A stretch of DNA of 64,000 nt, taken from positions 309,346-373,345 of the forward strand of contig NZ_JAJUWT010000006.1 of NCBI RefSeq assembly GCF_021390395.1, in the 5' to 3' direction. The position numbers were made by a program, and so were the translations under genes. The notes under the pieces were generated by a model. That model saw only the letters and a program-made list of their open reading frames with translations. It was not told the DNA's origin and did not search any database. Positions 33,936 through 43,382 of this stretch are shown piece by piece (the first letter of the stretch is position 1; each line of letters opens with the position of its first letter). Source of the DNA: Saccharothrix sp. S26 (GTDB taxonomy: Bacteria; Actinomycetota; Actinomycetes; Mycobacteriales; Pseudonocardiaceae).

Positions 33936-35413
33936 CGGCGGTCAGCGCTCCCGGCGGATGCGGCGGCGGTGGCAACCCCGGTGCCGGTGGCGGTGGGGAC
34001 GCCGAGGGCGAGCAGGGCGACGTCGTCGTCGATGCCGTGGGGCAGGCCGGTGAGGAAGGCGACGGTGTCGGCCACGACCGCGGTCGCGGTGGTGGGGCCG
34101 GTGCGGGCGGCCAGCATCGCCGCGATTCCTGCGGTGTCCAGCAGCTCTCCGTCGGTGTCGCGGGCCTCGGTCAGGCCGTCGGTGTAGAGCAGCAGCGCCT
34201 CGCCGGGTGCCAGGTGCACGGTGGTGGCGGCGAAGCGGGCGTCGGGCAGGGCGCCGACCAGCATCGCGCCGGGCAGCTCCACCGGCCGCACCCGCACACC
34301 CCCGGTCCCGGTGGGGTCGGGCGCCAGGTGCAACGCCGGCGGGTGTCCGCCGCCGCCCAACCGGACCGCGACCCCGTCGCCCGCGGGGGTGAGGGTGCCG
34401 TACAGGGTGGTGCAGAACCGGGTGCCCACCGCCGGGTCCAGCAGCAGCGCGCTGTTCAACACCTCCAGCACCGCGACCGGGTCGTCGGGGTGCTGGTGGG
34501 CGGCGGCGCGCAGGGTGTAGCGGGTCAGCGACGTCAGCGCCGCCGCCGTCGCGCCCTTGCCGCACACGTCGCCCAGGAAGAACCCCCAGGTGTCGCCGCC
34601 GAGGGGGAACACGTCGTAGAAGTCGCCGCCGACCTGCTGCACGGAGGCGGGGTGGTAGTGGCAGGCCAGTTCCATCCCGGGAACCGCGGGCAGGACCGGT
34701 GGCAGCAGGGTCTGTTGCAGGGTGGCGGCGAACTCCGTGATCGCGGCCGTGTCGCGTTCGGCCTGCTCCCGCGCCTTCCGCTCGGTCTCGGCCCGCTCGG
34801 CTTCGGCCTGGCGGCGGCGCTGTTCGGCGCCTACCGCGCCGAGTGCGGACAGCCGCAGCTCCAGCTCGTCCATCACGATCGCGGCGAGGTCGGCCAGGGT
34901 GTCGGTGTCGTCCTCGGTGACCAGTCTGGGGCGGGTGTCCAGGACGTTGACCGTGCCCAACCGGTACCCGTCGGAGGTCGTGATCGGGGCGGCGGCGTAG
35001 AACCGCACCCCCATCGCCCCCGTCACCAGCGGGTTCCCGCAGGCGACCGGGTCGAGCAGGGTGTCGGGGATGACCAGTGCGCCGTCCTGGCAGATCGCCG
35101 AGGCGCACAGACCCGGATCACGCTCGATCTCGCTCACGCCGTCCAAGCCGTGGGCGGCCTTGAACCAGATCCGATCCTCGTCGACGATGGTCACCGACGC
35201 CACCGGCACCTTCAACAACCTCGCGGCCAGGGCCGCGACCCGGTCGAAAGCCCCGTCCGGCGGGGTGTCGAGGATGTCGTAGCGGCGCACCGCCGCCATC
35301 CTCCGCTCCTCGTCCTGCGGCACCGGCACCGGCGTGTCACGGCCGTGACCGGCGGATGACGCACCCAGCCGCTGTGGCACCACCTGCGGGCCTCCTCCAC
35401 CAGGGACCGGCAT
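33932..35413 (-). CDS. GAF-SpoIIE (PP2C-type) serine phosphatase
   Basis: 493 aa. GAF sensor at ~50-185 (VASVTIVDEDRIWFKAAHGL, RDPGLCASAICQDGALVIPD, GVRFYAAAPITTSDGYRLGT), charged coiled coil at ~195-225, SpoIIE phosphatase at ~240-480 with metal-binding QQVGGDFYDVFPL (Asp264, Asp267), FFLGDVCGKGATAAALTS (Asp282), LLLYTDGLTEARD and GIDDDVALLALG. Translationally coupled to the STAS gene, its expected substrate. The GAF input suggests control by a small ligand or redox state. No anti-sigma kinase is in this operon; one at 14061 or 16743 could be the partner. Confidence 0.92.
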   Translation of the reverse strand: MPVPGGGGPQVVPQRLGASSAGHGRDTPVPVPQDEERRMAAVRRYDILDTPPDGAFDRVAALAARLLKVPVASVTIVDEDRIWFKAAHGLDGVSEIERDPGLCASAICQDGALVIPDTLLDPVACGNPLVTGAMGVRFYAAAPITTSDGYRLGTVNVLDTRPRLVTEDDTDTLADLAAIVMDELELRLSALGAVGAEQRRRQAEAERAETERKAREQAERDTAAITEFAATLQQTLLPPVLPAVPGMELACHYHPASVQQVGGDFYDVFPLGGDTWGFFLGDVCGKGATAAALTSLTRYTLRAAAHQHPDDPVAVLEVLNSALLLDPAVGTRFCTTLYGTLTPAGDGVAVRLGGGGHPPALHLAPDPTGTGGVRVRPVELPGAMLVGALPDARFAATTVHLAPGEALLLYTDGLTEARDTDGELLDTAGIAAMLAARTGPTTATAVVADTVAFLTGLPHGIDDDVALLALGVPTATGTGVATAAASAGSADRR

Positions 35414-35562
35414 CCCGATACGCCGACCACCACACGCAACCTAACCAACCCCGACACACCGCAAACACCCCGGGACCACCCATTCGGGCGAGCACGAGCG
35501 GCACCGGCGACCCCAACCGCCGACCGCGAGACCCCAGCGGGCCGCAGACGTGGACCCCGTCG

Positions 35563-36153
35563 TCAGCGGGGAGGCGGCACGGTGGGGGTCAGCCGGTCGT
35601 GCAGGCGCAGCACGTCGGTGTGGGCCAGGCTGGCCACGACGCCCGGCCGCACTCCCAGTCGGTGTGCCGCCTCGCGGTAGGTCAGGCCCCGGTACCAGAC
35701 CAGCGTCAACGCCCGCGCCTGCTCCCAGGGCAGGTCGTGCAGCAGGTCCCGCACTGCCGGGGGCACCTCGAAGGACGGCTTCGCGGAGAGGTCGGTGGCA
35801 GGATCGGCGGGCGCCGGGTCGCGGGTGGTGTCGTGGCCGGCGCGGACACGGTCGACCAGGAGGCGGTGCGCGTGCACGATCGTCCAGATCCCGGCGTCGT
35901 GGTCGGGGTCGTAGCGCGGCGCGTCGCGCCACAGGCCGGTCAGCGCCTCCAGCGCCGCCTCCTCGGCCCGCCCCGGATCGTCGAACATCAGCCGGGCCAA
36001 CCCGAACACCCGCCCCGCGACCCGATCGTAGAACCGGGCGAACGCCGCACGTCGCCACCGGGCGGCACCGGTCAACGACCGCCGCAACGACAGCCCGCCG
36101 GCGTCACGCCCCGCCGGGGCGAGCCGGTCCTGCCGATGTCCGAACATGATCAA
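35563..36153 (-). CDS. ECF-type sigma factor-like protein
   Basis: 196 aa from ATG 36153 (ATG 36147 also possible). Region 2-like: AARWRRAAFARFYDRVAGRV, FGLARLMFDDPGRAEEAALE, ALTGLWRDAPRYDPDHDAGI. Region 4 HTH: LPWEQARALTLVWYRGLTYR, EAAHRLGVRPGVVASLAHTD. This resembles SigK-type factors, where the -35-binding helix follows LTYxEAA. It lies 149 bp upstream of the SpoIIE/STAS pair on the same strand, so it may be the sigma factor controlled by that switch. Confidence 0.75.
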   Translation of the reverse strand: MIMFGHRQDRLAPAGRDAGGLSLRRSLTGAARWRRAAFARFYDRVAGRVFGLARLMFDDPGRAEEAALEALTGLWRDAPRYDPDHDAGIWTIVHAHRLLVDRVRAGHDTTRDPAPADPATDLSAKPSFEVPPAVRDLLHDLPWEQARALTLVWYRGLTYREAAHRLGVRPGVVASLAHTDVLRLHDRLTPTVPPPR

Positions 36154-36703
36154 AGCCCCCGAACGGATGTGGACGGTTGCAACCGGCGGCGTAACCCGAT
36201 CCGGGCACCACCCGTGAAGGCCCGCACGCCGGCCCCCGCCGAGGGCGGTTCGTCACACCGTGTGCCCGCGGTGGACGGGTGCACCCGGACCACCATGACG
36301 GCGTCCGGAACCGCAGTGACCACGGCGGCCGGTCCCCGACCGGGTGAGCCAGCGTGCGACCCGCCCGCCGATCGGCTGCACTGGACTCGACCACGGGAAT
36401 CACAGGTGACTCCGGCTCCGGCCGTCGCAGGAACGGTCCGGACGCGGCAGACCGGAGAACGAGGTGGTGGTCACGGCGGCGCCCACGACCAGCACCCGGT
36501 CGGCAGCACCCGGCCCGGGCTGCGACCCGGCACCGCCGCGACCACGTGGTGTCGCACACCACACCGTCAGAACAGAGAACGGCCTCGCGACGGCGGTGGC
36601 CGAACTCGAAGCACTCACGGGTTAGGAGTCGCCGCGGACATCGCCGAAGCGGCGGCCGGACCGTTCCGGATGGACGACGAGAGGTGGCGTCGGCGCGCGA
36701 ACC
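36154..36703. other. No supported gene
   Basis: 550 bases. One short plus-strand tail (TVRTENGLATAVAELEALTG, stop near 36625) looks coding but has no start or homologue I know. Otherwise promoter DNA for the sigma-like gene. Confidence 0.35.
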
Positions 36704-37165
36704 ATGGAGCGTGTCGACGTGTTTCGCCGCCATCCCCGCGATGCCGTTCGCCATCCGGAGCCACACCTGGGTCGGCTGGTGGAGCCTGGCGCCGATCGGC
36801 GGCGTCGTGGTGGGGCAGTTCGTCAACCCGCGCGTGTCCCCGCCGATCGACCCGCCCCATGGCTGGGCGGCGCGCGGAGTCCACGGCGACCGCACCTGGC
36901 CGTGCGACCGCACCGTGGGCCCGCCCGTCCGCCACGTCGCACCGGGACTGTTCGTCGCGCTGGGCGGCGCGGGATTCGCGTTGATCGCGTGGGGCCTGGT
37001 CGCGCTGGAGGTGTGGCCGACGGTCTTCGGCGCGACAGTGGTCGTCGTGGCGCAGCTGTGGCGCATCGACCGCTTCGGCCGGACGTGGGAGCAGGTCGAG
37101 CAGCTTGCCCCTCGACTACCTCGACCGGCTGTGTCGACATGTGAGGCCGCTGCCTGTGCAGTGCC
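36704..37165 (+). pseudogene. DUF6653-like small membrane protein, frameshifted
   Basis: ATG 36704 reads MERVDVFRRHPRDA, then the good frame shifts near 36745 to PFAIRSHTWVGWWSLAPIGG, VVVGQFVNPRVSPPIDPPHG, FVALGGAGFALIAWGLVALE, VVVVAQLWRIDRFGRTWEQV. Three hydrophobic segments and the FxRHxxP start resemble small actinobacterial membrane proteins of the DUF6653 kind. No natural stop follows, so the 3' end is damaged too. Borders the recombinase 2 region. Confidence 0.45.
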
Positions 37166-37274
37166 GCTTCGCGGATTTCGGAGTGTCGGCGGTGTTCAGG
37201 ACAGCGGTCGATGGGGCAGCCACTCCACCCGATCGCGTGCTACAGCTACGACTTCGGCTATCGGAGCGTGGCCG

Positions 37275-37300
37275 TGTGCTGTCCGCAAGTGGATAGCACA
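37275..37300. promoter_or_regulatory. Inverted repeat upstream of recombinase 2
   Basis: TGTGCTGTCC (37275-37284), 6-nt spacer, GGATAGCACA (37291-37300); ten pairs counting one G-T. 93 bp before the recombinase start; candidate operator. Confidence 0.45.
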
Positions 37301-37392
37301 AGTGATGCCGTGCGGCCGATCCGGGCTGATTGGACGAGTGCGCCGGCAATTGCGGCAAGGTCGGATTCCCAGCGCGGACATCGGAGGCGACC

Positions 37393-38791
37393 GTGACGGC
37401 TCTATGCGACCGGGATGTGCTGACCGACTGGATGGGGCTGTGGACCGAGGACGACACCTACGGCGTCCGCGGAGCCCACCCGGGACCTGCGGAGGTGGGC
37501 GGGTTGCGGTTCGCCTTCTACGGTCGTACCTCGACCATCGAGCACCAGGATCCGGAGACGTCGCGGGCGTGGCAGTTGGAGGTGTGCGAGGTGTTGGTCG
37601 CCGGGCGTGGTCGGATCGTGGCGCGGTTCTTCGATGCCGGTCGGCCGGGGCGTGATCGGTGGCGGGATCGTCCGGAGGCTGCGGAGTTGTTGGCGGCGAT
37701 CCGGGATCCGGATCGCGGGTTCGACGCGATCGTCGTGGGGGAGTTCGAGCGCGGGTTCGCCGGGGATCAGATCCAGCACATCGTCGCGTTGTGTCGCCGG
37801 TATGGGGTTCAGGTGTGGTTGCCCGAGGGGGGTGGTCCGCTGGACCTGGACGACCCGGAGCACCGGGCGTTGATCAGGATGTCGGGGGAGCAGTCGCTGC
37901 GTGAGGTGATCCGGGCGCGGCATCGGGCGATGGCCGCCATGCGCATCCAGACCCGTGACCACGGTCGCTACCTCGGGGGCCGTGCCCCCTACGGTTACCG
38001 GTTGGTGCCTGCGGGCCCGCACCCGAACCTCGCCGAAGCTCGTCGCGGCCGGTGCGTCTACCGCCTGGAGCCCGACCCGGAGACCGCGCCCACCGTGCGG
38101 TGGCTGTTCGCCGAACGTCGGGCCGGACACAGCGTGAAGGACCTGGTCGCCACGCTCAACCGGCAAGGTACGCCCTGCCCTGCCGAGCACGATCCAGAGC
38201 GCAACCGACACCGCACCCGCCGCCGGTGGACCGTGCAGTCGGTGGCGTCGATCCTGGCCAATCCGCGCTATACCGGTTGGCAGGTGTGGAACCGGCAGAG
38301 CGTCGACCACGACCACCACACGCCGGGGGGGGCGCAGGCACCGCCGCGTGACCCGGTGGAACCCGACTGACCGTTGGGTGCTGTCCCGTCAGCGCTCCCA
38401 TGCCCAGTTGGGCAGCGAGGCCGACTTCGTCGCGATCCAGCGGATGCGTTCCGGTCGCCCGAACCAGGATGGCGAGAGCCGTGAGTACCTGTTCGCCGGG
38501 TTGTTGCGCTGCGACACATGCAGTCGACGCATGGACAGCCACTGGGTTCACGGCCGCCCGGGCTATCGCTGCCGTCACGGCCACACCGGCCCGCGCACCG
38601 AGCACGCGCCAGCCACCCTGTACCTACGCGAGGACCACCTGATCACCAGGATCGGTCACGCCCTGCACATGCCTGTGGTCGCGAGCCCGAGCCTCGTCGC
38701 CGCCCAGCTCCGCGCCCGCCACATCATGATTGTGTGCACCGCCGACGGAGTGTCGGTCGAGCTGCCTCGCCCGATCCTGCGGGCCGCGTAA
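37393..38791 (+). pseudogene. Large serine recombinase, frameshifted in an 8-G run
   Basis: GTG 37393 with GGAGG upstream. Catalytic domain (FAFYGRTSTIEHQDPETSRA, nucleophile Ser in GRTST), Recombinase domain (YLGGRAPYGYRLVPAGPHP, NPRYTGWQVWNRQS). At 38325-38332 a run of eight G shifts the frame to an early stop at 38370. The +1 frame continues as RRHRRVTRWNPTDRWVLSRQ, the zinc ribbon LLRCDTCSRRMDSH with YRCRHGH, to TAA 38791. Restored length is about 465 aa. Homologous to the 883-2775 protein but clearly divergent. Slippage or phase variation could restore it. Confidence 0.8.
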
Positions 38792-38799
38792 ACACGAAA

Positions 38800-38839
38800 C
38801 CACGGGTCCGATCTGATAAACTCAAGATCGAACCCGTGG
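38800..38839 (+). terminator. Hairpin after recombinase 2
   Basis: CCACGGGTCCGATCT (38800-38814) and AGATCGAACCCGTGG (38825-38839): 15-bp stem with one mismatch and a 10-nt loop. Positionally equivalent to the hairpin at 2754-2796. Confidence 0.65.
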
Positions 38840-38847
38840 GGTAAAAC

Positions 38848-38856
38848 TGTGTCCGA
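38848..38856. other. Putative att core at the tRNA-Leu 3' end
   Basis: TGTGTCCGA overlaps the last seven bases of the tRNA gene and is repeated exactly at 2803-2811. With the similar left arms it marks the likely right junction of an element whose recombinase ends 57 bp away. Confidence 0.45.
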
Positions 38857-38932
38857 GGGGGGACTTGAACCCCCACCCCCTTGCGGGGACTAGCACCTCA
38901 AGCTAGCGCGTCTGCCATTCCGCCACCCGGAC
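38850..38932 (-). tRNA. tRNA-Leu (anticodon GAG)
   Basis: 83-nt class II tRNA. Acceptor stem GTCCGGG pairs with the CTCGGAC end (one G-T). Anticodon stem CTAGC/GCTAG encloses loop TTGAGGT, giving anticodon GAG. Long variable arm CCCCGCAAGGGG. T-arm with GTTCAAGTC. CCA is not encoded. Reads leucine CUC/CUU codons. Its 3' end is the presumed integration target. Confidence 0.95.
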
Positions 38933-38974
38933 TCGGCTCTCGCCGTGGTGTGCGCATAGATTACATGATCGTCT

Positions 38975-39238
38975 TCCGTGGTCCAAATCGGGGGGGTTGG
39001 TTGAGGTTTGTGCTGGTCAGGGGGGTGGGTCATGGTGGAGGGAGAGTTGGGGGAGGTGTGGGTGCGCGATCGGGTGGTTGGGGGTCCAGGTGGGGCGGGA
39101 GCGTCGGTGGGCTCGGTGGGGGTGAGGTGAGGTGTTGGGGGTGGGTCGGCGTGTTCGGTGGGACCGGGGGCTTGGAGGTCCGCATCGTCAGCCTATTGGG
39201 CACTGGTTTTTGTTGTTCCGACCGGCGACGCTGGCGCG
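38975..39238. other. G-rich, strand-asymmetric spacer
   Basis: Long runs of G with T/A and few C on the plus strand (for example GGGGGGGTTGG and GTTGGGGGAGGTGTGGG). A second tract occupies 39491-39660. Several G3+ runs within 30 bp could fold as G-quadruplexes. No gene recognised. Confidence 0.6.
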
Positions 39239-39490
39239 GTGACTAATGAAGTTCCTCCTCTCATCTACGACGACGTCACCGATCTGGTGCCGGTGATGCT
39301 GCCGGCTGACGTCGCTACTCGGCTCGACATCGAGACTGAGCGCACTTCGCTCGCGCTGAGGAACCGGGTTCCGGTCTCGGTTATTCGTGCCACGTTGCTC
39401 GCGGTCGGGTTGGATCAGGCTCATGTGGCGGCGCGGACGCTTATTGGGCGAGCGGCGACGGCGGATCGGCAAAGGCCCGATTCGCGGTAG
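39239..39490 (+). CDS. Small hypothetical protein, 83 aa
   Basis: GTG 39239: TNEVPPLIYDDVTDLVPVML, PADVATRLDIETERTSLALR, VPVSVIRATLLAVGLDQAHV. Noticeably lower GC than its surroundings and good alpha-helical character. Lies between two G-rich tracts; no Shine-Dalgarno. The compact helical sequence could be a small DNA-binding or antitoxin-like protein, but no motif proves it. Confidence 0.45.
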   Translation: MTNEVPPLIYDDVTDLVPVMLPADVATRLDIETERTSLALRNRVPVSVIRATLLAVGLDQAHVAARTLIGRAATADRQRPDSR

Positions 39491-39655
39491 TGGGTCAGGC
39501 CCGTCGTGGGGTGGCCGGTCCTGGGTTCGGACGTGGGCGCGGGACCGGTCGGAATTCGGTGATGGGTGCGGTGGGTGAGGTGGTTGCTCGGGTGGGTGTC
39601 ACTGAGGTGGTTGAGGTGGCACGGTGGGTGGGGGAGCTCGAGGTGGGGGCGGGGG

Positions 39656-40627
39656 TCAGGGGGTGAGTGGGGGGAGTTGTTTTTGGGGGGCCAAAGCCTC
39701 GTTCAGTTGGTGGTCGGCGAGGCGGTCGCGTTGCCAGATGGTGCCGGCGTCCTTTTTGCCGATGGGGTGGAACCGGGTCAGGGTCGGTTGCCACCGGTGG
39801 TCGAAGGTGATCAGGGCGCGGACGGGGTGGTTGGGGTCCGGATCCGGGTTAAGTGGGGTGTAGTCGGGTAACGCCGGCAGTGGTGGTCGGTCGGGTTTTG
39901 TTCTGGTGGCGTATTCCCGGGTGACGGCGGTGCGGAATGCGGTGTAGTCGGTCGGGCTGTCGGAGAGCAGCAGGACCAGGCGTTGTGGTGAGGCGATGGT
40001 GTGGAGGCATTCGACGAACTCCCACACCGTGCCGGGGGTCGGGGTGGCGGAGAGGACGACGAGGTGCGCGTGCCGGATCAAATCGGTGACGGTTCTCTGC
40101 CAATCCGGGCCGGTGACGTAACCGCGCAGGGCTCCCAGTTGGGGTGCGCGTTCACCGGGGCGGCCGATGGCGACGACCTGGCCGTAGGTGCCGAAGTAGC
40201 GGATCAGGTGTTCTTCGCGGGTCAGGCCGCGGCGGGACAGGAGGGTGCCGACGGGGTTGCCCGGCAGTTCCGGGGGTGTCGCGAGGGCGGTGTCGGTGTG
40301 GAACGAGCGCAGGTAGAGGACGTAGCGGGTGCCGGGGAGCGCGTCGAACGAGGTCATGGGGCGGGTGCGGAACCTCTTGCCCCACACGACGGACAGGTGG
40401 CCGATCTCGAAGACGACGCCGCCGACGACCGCGGTCACGATCTTGAGCAGGATCGTGGTGGGCCAGCCCAGGTCGGGGTCGTCCAGCCAGACGGACAGGT
40501 TCTGCCGGGACAGCACGAACGCGCCGATGAACAGCACGACGCCGGCCGCGCGCAGCACCCAGCCGACGGTGGTGAGAGCCGCGGCCGCGGTGACGTGCCC
40601 GACCGATAACCGCTCCTGCGTGGTCAT
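39656..40627 (-). CDS. Membrane protein with cytoplasmic LRSF/TIR-like domain
   Basis: 323 aa from ATG 40627. Two TM helices (~12-45 and ~65-90: VLRAAGVVLFIGAFVLSRQN; ILLKIVTAVVGGVVFEIGHL). A Rossmann-like domain follows: TRYVLYLRSFHTDTALATPP, YGQVVAIGRPGERAPQLGAL, DWQRTVTDLIRHAHLVVLSA, TPGTVWEFVECLHTIASPQR. The YLRSF...AIGRPGE...TPG-x-WE pattern recurs in uncharacterised bacterial membrane proteins and recalls TIR/SLOG nucleotide-binding folds. Function unknown. Downstream of and in line with arginine deiminase but not obviously part of that operon. Confidence 0.7.
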   Translation of the reverse strand: MTTQERLSVGHVTAAAALTTVGWVLRAAGVVLFIGAFVLSRQNLSVWLDDPDLGWPTTILLKIVTAVVGGVVFEIGHLSVVWGKRFRTRPMTSFDALPGTRYVLYLRSFHTDTALATPPELPGNPVGTLLSRRGLTREEHLIRYFGTYGQVVAIGRPGERAPQLGALRGYVTGPDWQRTVTDLIRHAHLVVLSATPTPGTVWEFVECLHTIASPQRLVLLLSDSPTDYTAFRTAVTREYATRTKPDRPPLPALPDYTPLNPDPDPNHPVRALITFDHRWQPTLTRFHPIGKKDAGTIWQRDRLADHQLNEALAPQKQLPPLTP

Positions 40628-40662
40628 GGCCGGGATCGTAGGCGCAGCGGGGCCGGTCGAGG

Positions 40663-41913
40663 TCAGTAATCGACGGGGTCGCGGGCTATGGGGCAGGTCA
40701 TGCAGTGGCCGCCGCCGCGGCCCCGGCCCAGTTCCGCGCCGACGATGGTGATCACCTCGATGCCGGCCTTGCGCAGCCGGGAGTTGGTGTGGGTGTTGCG
40801 GTCGTAGGCGACGACCACGCCGGGTTCGAGGGCGACCAGGTTGTTGCCGCTGTCCCACTGGCCGCGTTGGGCGGCGTAGGCGTCACCGCCGGTCTCCACG
40901 ACGCGCAGCCGGGGCAGGTCGAGGGCGTCGGCCACGACGTCGACGAAGGACTGCTTCTCCTCGGTCACCTCGATCGGGTCGCCGGGGCGCAGGGTGAACG
41001 TGTGGATGCCGTCGACGATGTCGGGGAACGTCGTCACGCAGTCGACGTCGGCGAAGGTGAAGACGGTGTCCAGGTGCATGGCCGCGCGCAGCTTCGGCAT
41101 CCCGGCGACGATCACGCGTTCGGCGACGCCGCGCTCGAACAGGGCGGCGGCCAGCTGGGTGATGGCCTGGCGGGACGACCGCTCGCTCATGCCGACCAGG
41201 ACCACGCCGTTGCCGACCGGCATCACGTCGCCGCCCTCCAGCGTCGACAGCCCCCAGTGCCGCTCGGGGTCGCCCCACCACACGGTGGAGCCGACGAAGT
41301 CGGGGTGGAACTCGTAGATCGCCTTCATCAGCAACGTCTCGTCGTGCCGCGCCGGCCAGTACAGGGGGTTGAGCGTCACGCCGCCGTACAGCCAGCACGT
41401 CGTGTCACGGGTGTAGAGCGTGTTGGGCAACGGTGGCATCAGGTACTCCGGCACGCCCGTCGACTCACGGGCCAGCGCGACGTAACCGGGCCGGAAGTCC
41501 GGCGGCAGGTCCGCTGTGGACAGCCCGCCGATCAGGTACTCGGCCAGGCGCCGGTGTTCCAGGTCCTCCAGGAACGCGCGGGTGTCGTCCACCAGCCCGA
41601 TCCCCACCTCGTCGACGACGATCTTGCGGTCGAGCAGCCACGCCTTGGCCCCCGGCACGTCGAGCGTCTCGGCGAGCACGTTGTGCAGCTCCACGACGTC
41701 GACCCCGCGTTCGCGCATCTTGGCCATGAAGTCGAAGTGGTCGCGGACGGCGTTCTGCACCCACATCACGTCGTCGAACAGCAGGGCGTCGCAGTTGGTC
41801 GGGGTCAGCCTGGCGTGGGCGAGGCCGGGTGCGCACACCAGCACCTTGCGCAGCGTGCCGACTTCGGAGTGCACGCCGTAGGCGTCGGACGGGCGCTGAG
41901 CGGTGTCGGTCAT
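40663..41913 (-). CDS. arcA: Arginine deiminase
   Basis: 416 aa, full length. Hydrolyses L-arginine to citrulline and ammonia. Guanidino-group hydrolase landmarks: [91 protein letters not shown], and the catalytic [11 protein letters not shown] with Cys404. 16 bp downstream of the antiporter gene on the same strand. No ornithine carbamoyltransferase or carbamate kinase is adjacent, so the usual ATP-yielding pathway is incomplete here. Confidence 0.95.
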   Translation of the reverse strand: MTDTAQRPSDAYGVHSEVGTLRKVLVCAPGLAHARLTPTNCDALLFDDVMWVQNAVRDHFDFMAKMRERGVDVVELHNVLAETLDVPGAKAWLLDRKIVVDEVGIGLVDDTRAFLEDLEHRRLAEYLIGGLSTADLPPDFRPGYVALARESTGVPEYLMPPLPNTLYTRDTTCWLYGGVTLNPLYWPARHDETLLMKAIYEFHPDFVGSTVWWGDPERHWGLSTLEGGDVMPVGNGVVLVGMSERSSRQAITQLAAALFERGVAERVIVAGMPKLRAAMHLDTVFTFADVDCVTTFPDIVDGIHTFTLRPGDPIEVTEEKQSFVDVVADALDLPRLRVVETGGDAYAAQRGQWDSGNNLVALEPGVVVAYDRNTHTNSRLRKAGIEVITIVGAELGRGRGGGHCMTCPIARDPVDY

Positions 41914-41929
41914 GTCGTTGTCCCTCTCG

Positions 41930-43378
41930 TTAGATGACGATCAGGCCCGTGGCCAGGCCGATGACGCCGAGCACGGCCAGCACGACCGCGAGGGCGAACA
42001 GCGCCAGCTCGGCGGGGGAGAACGCGCGCCTGCCCTGTTCCCGGCGCGCCATCACGAACAGGATCGTGCCGGGCGCGTAGATGATGAACGACAGCAGCAG
42101 GAACTCGATACCGGCGGCGAAGATCAGGAACGCGGTGTAGAGGGTGGCGATGGCGGCGATCGCCACCTCCTTGCCCCGGCGGCCGCTGTCGTGCTCGTAG
42201 GTCTCGCCGCGCATCCCGATCCGCAACGCGTACGCGGCCGCCAGCAGGTACGGGATGAGGGAGAGCGAGCTGCACAGCTTGAGGGTGAAGGTGAAGGCGT
42301 CGTCGGAGAACAGGGTGACGACCAGCACCGCCGTGATGAGGGTGCTCGTCATCACCAGCGCCGCGATGGGCACGCCCTGGCGGTTCTCGCGCTTGAGGAA
42401 CCGGGGCATGTCGTCGTCCTTCGCCGCGACGAACAGCACCTCCGCGGCCATCAGCGTCCACGCCAGGTAGGCGCCGAGCACGGAGACGATCAGGCCGACG
42501 CCGATGAACGCCGACCCCCAGGTGCCGACGACGGACTCCAGCACGCCCATCATGGACGGCTGGCGCAGCCCGGCGAGGTCGTCCTTGGGCAGCGAGCCGT
42601 AGGACAGCAGCGTCACCGACGCGAACAGGGCCAGCACGCTGAGGAAGCCGAGGACCGTGGCCCGGCCGACGTCGGAACGCCTGCGGGCGTAACGAGAGTA
42701 CACGCTCGCGCCCTCCACGCCGAGGAACACGAAGACCGTGACCAGCATCGTGGACCGCACCTGCTCGAACAGCGCGCCCGGCGACGGGTCGGCACCGCCC
42801 CAGAAGTTGGCCGAGAACACGTCGGCCCGCAGCGCCACGGCGATGATCACGACGAACGTCAGGAGGGGCACGAGCTTGGCGATCGTGACGACCCGGTTGA
42901 TCGCCGCGGCCTCCTTGACGCCCCGCGTGATCATGTAGTGGAACGCCCACACGCCGACGGCCGAGATCGCCACCGCGAGCACGGTGTTGCCCTCGCCCAG
43001 GCCGGGCGCCACCGTGCCGAGGGTCGACTTGATCAGCACCCAGTAGCTCACGTTGCCGACGCACGCGCTGGCCCAGTACCCGAACGCGGAGAAGAAGCCG
43101 GGGAACTCGCCGAACCCGGCCTTGGCGTAGGCGTATACGCCGGCGTCCAGTTCCGGTTTGCGCACCGCGAGGGCTTGGAACACGAACGCGAGCATGAGCA
43201 TGCCGACGCCCGCGACCACCCAGGCGAGGATCGCGCCGAACACCCCGGTGGCCTGGGCGAAGTTGCGGGGCAGCGAGAACACGCCCGCGCCGACCATCGA
43301 CCCGACCACCATCGCGGTCAGCGTGAGCAACGGCAGCTGCTGTGACTTCTTGGTCTCGGTCACCGTCATGGTCGTCAC
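41930..43378 (-). CDS. arcD: Arginine/ornithine (or citrulline) antiporter, APC superfamily
   Basis: 482 aa, about 12 TM helices. The N-terminal TM1 motif [20 protein letters not shown] is the APC signature; basic-amino-acid antiporter hallmarks follow ([60 protein letters not shown]). GTG 43378 or ATG 43369 are both possible starts; the ATG has AGGTG upstream. Exchanges arginine for the deiminase product. Sits between nhaC-like and arcA genes with short gaps: one operon. Confidence 0.92.
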   Translation of the reverse strand: MTTMTVTETKKSQQLPLLTLTAMVVGSMVGAGVFSLPRNFAQATGVFGAILAWVVAGVGMLMLAFVFQALAVRKPELDAGVYAYAKAGFGEFPGFFSAFGYWASACVGNVSYWVLIKSTLGTVAPGLGEGNTVLAVAISAVGVWAFHYMITRGVKEAAAINRVVTIAKLVPLLTFVVIIAVALRADVFSANFWGGADPSPGALFEQVRSTMLVTVFVFLGVEGASVYSRYARRRSDVGRATVLGFLSVLALFASVTLLSYGSLPKDDLAGLRQPSMMGVLESVVGTWGSAFIGVGLIVSVLGAYLAWTLMAAEVLFVAAKDDDMPRFLKRENRQGVPIAALVMTSTLITAVLVVTLFSDDAFTFTLKLCSSLSLIPYLLAAAYALRIGMRGETYEHDSGRRGKEVAIAAIATLYTAFLIFAAGIEFLLLSFIIYAPGTILFVMARREQGRRAFSPAELALFALAVVLAVLGVIGLATGLIVI

Positions 43379-43382
43379 CTGT

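Noticed and set aside
36354..37655. Long plus frame joining the membrane pseudogene to the recombinase
   Set aside because: Only about 36745-37130 looks coding; the rest is shadow, and the recombinase itself uses another frame.
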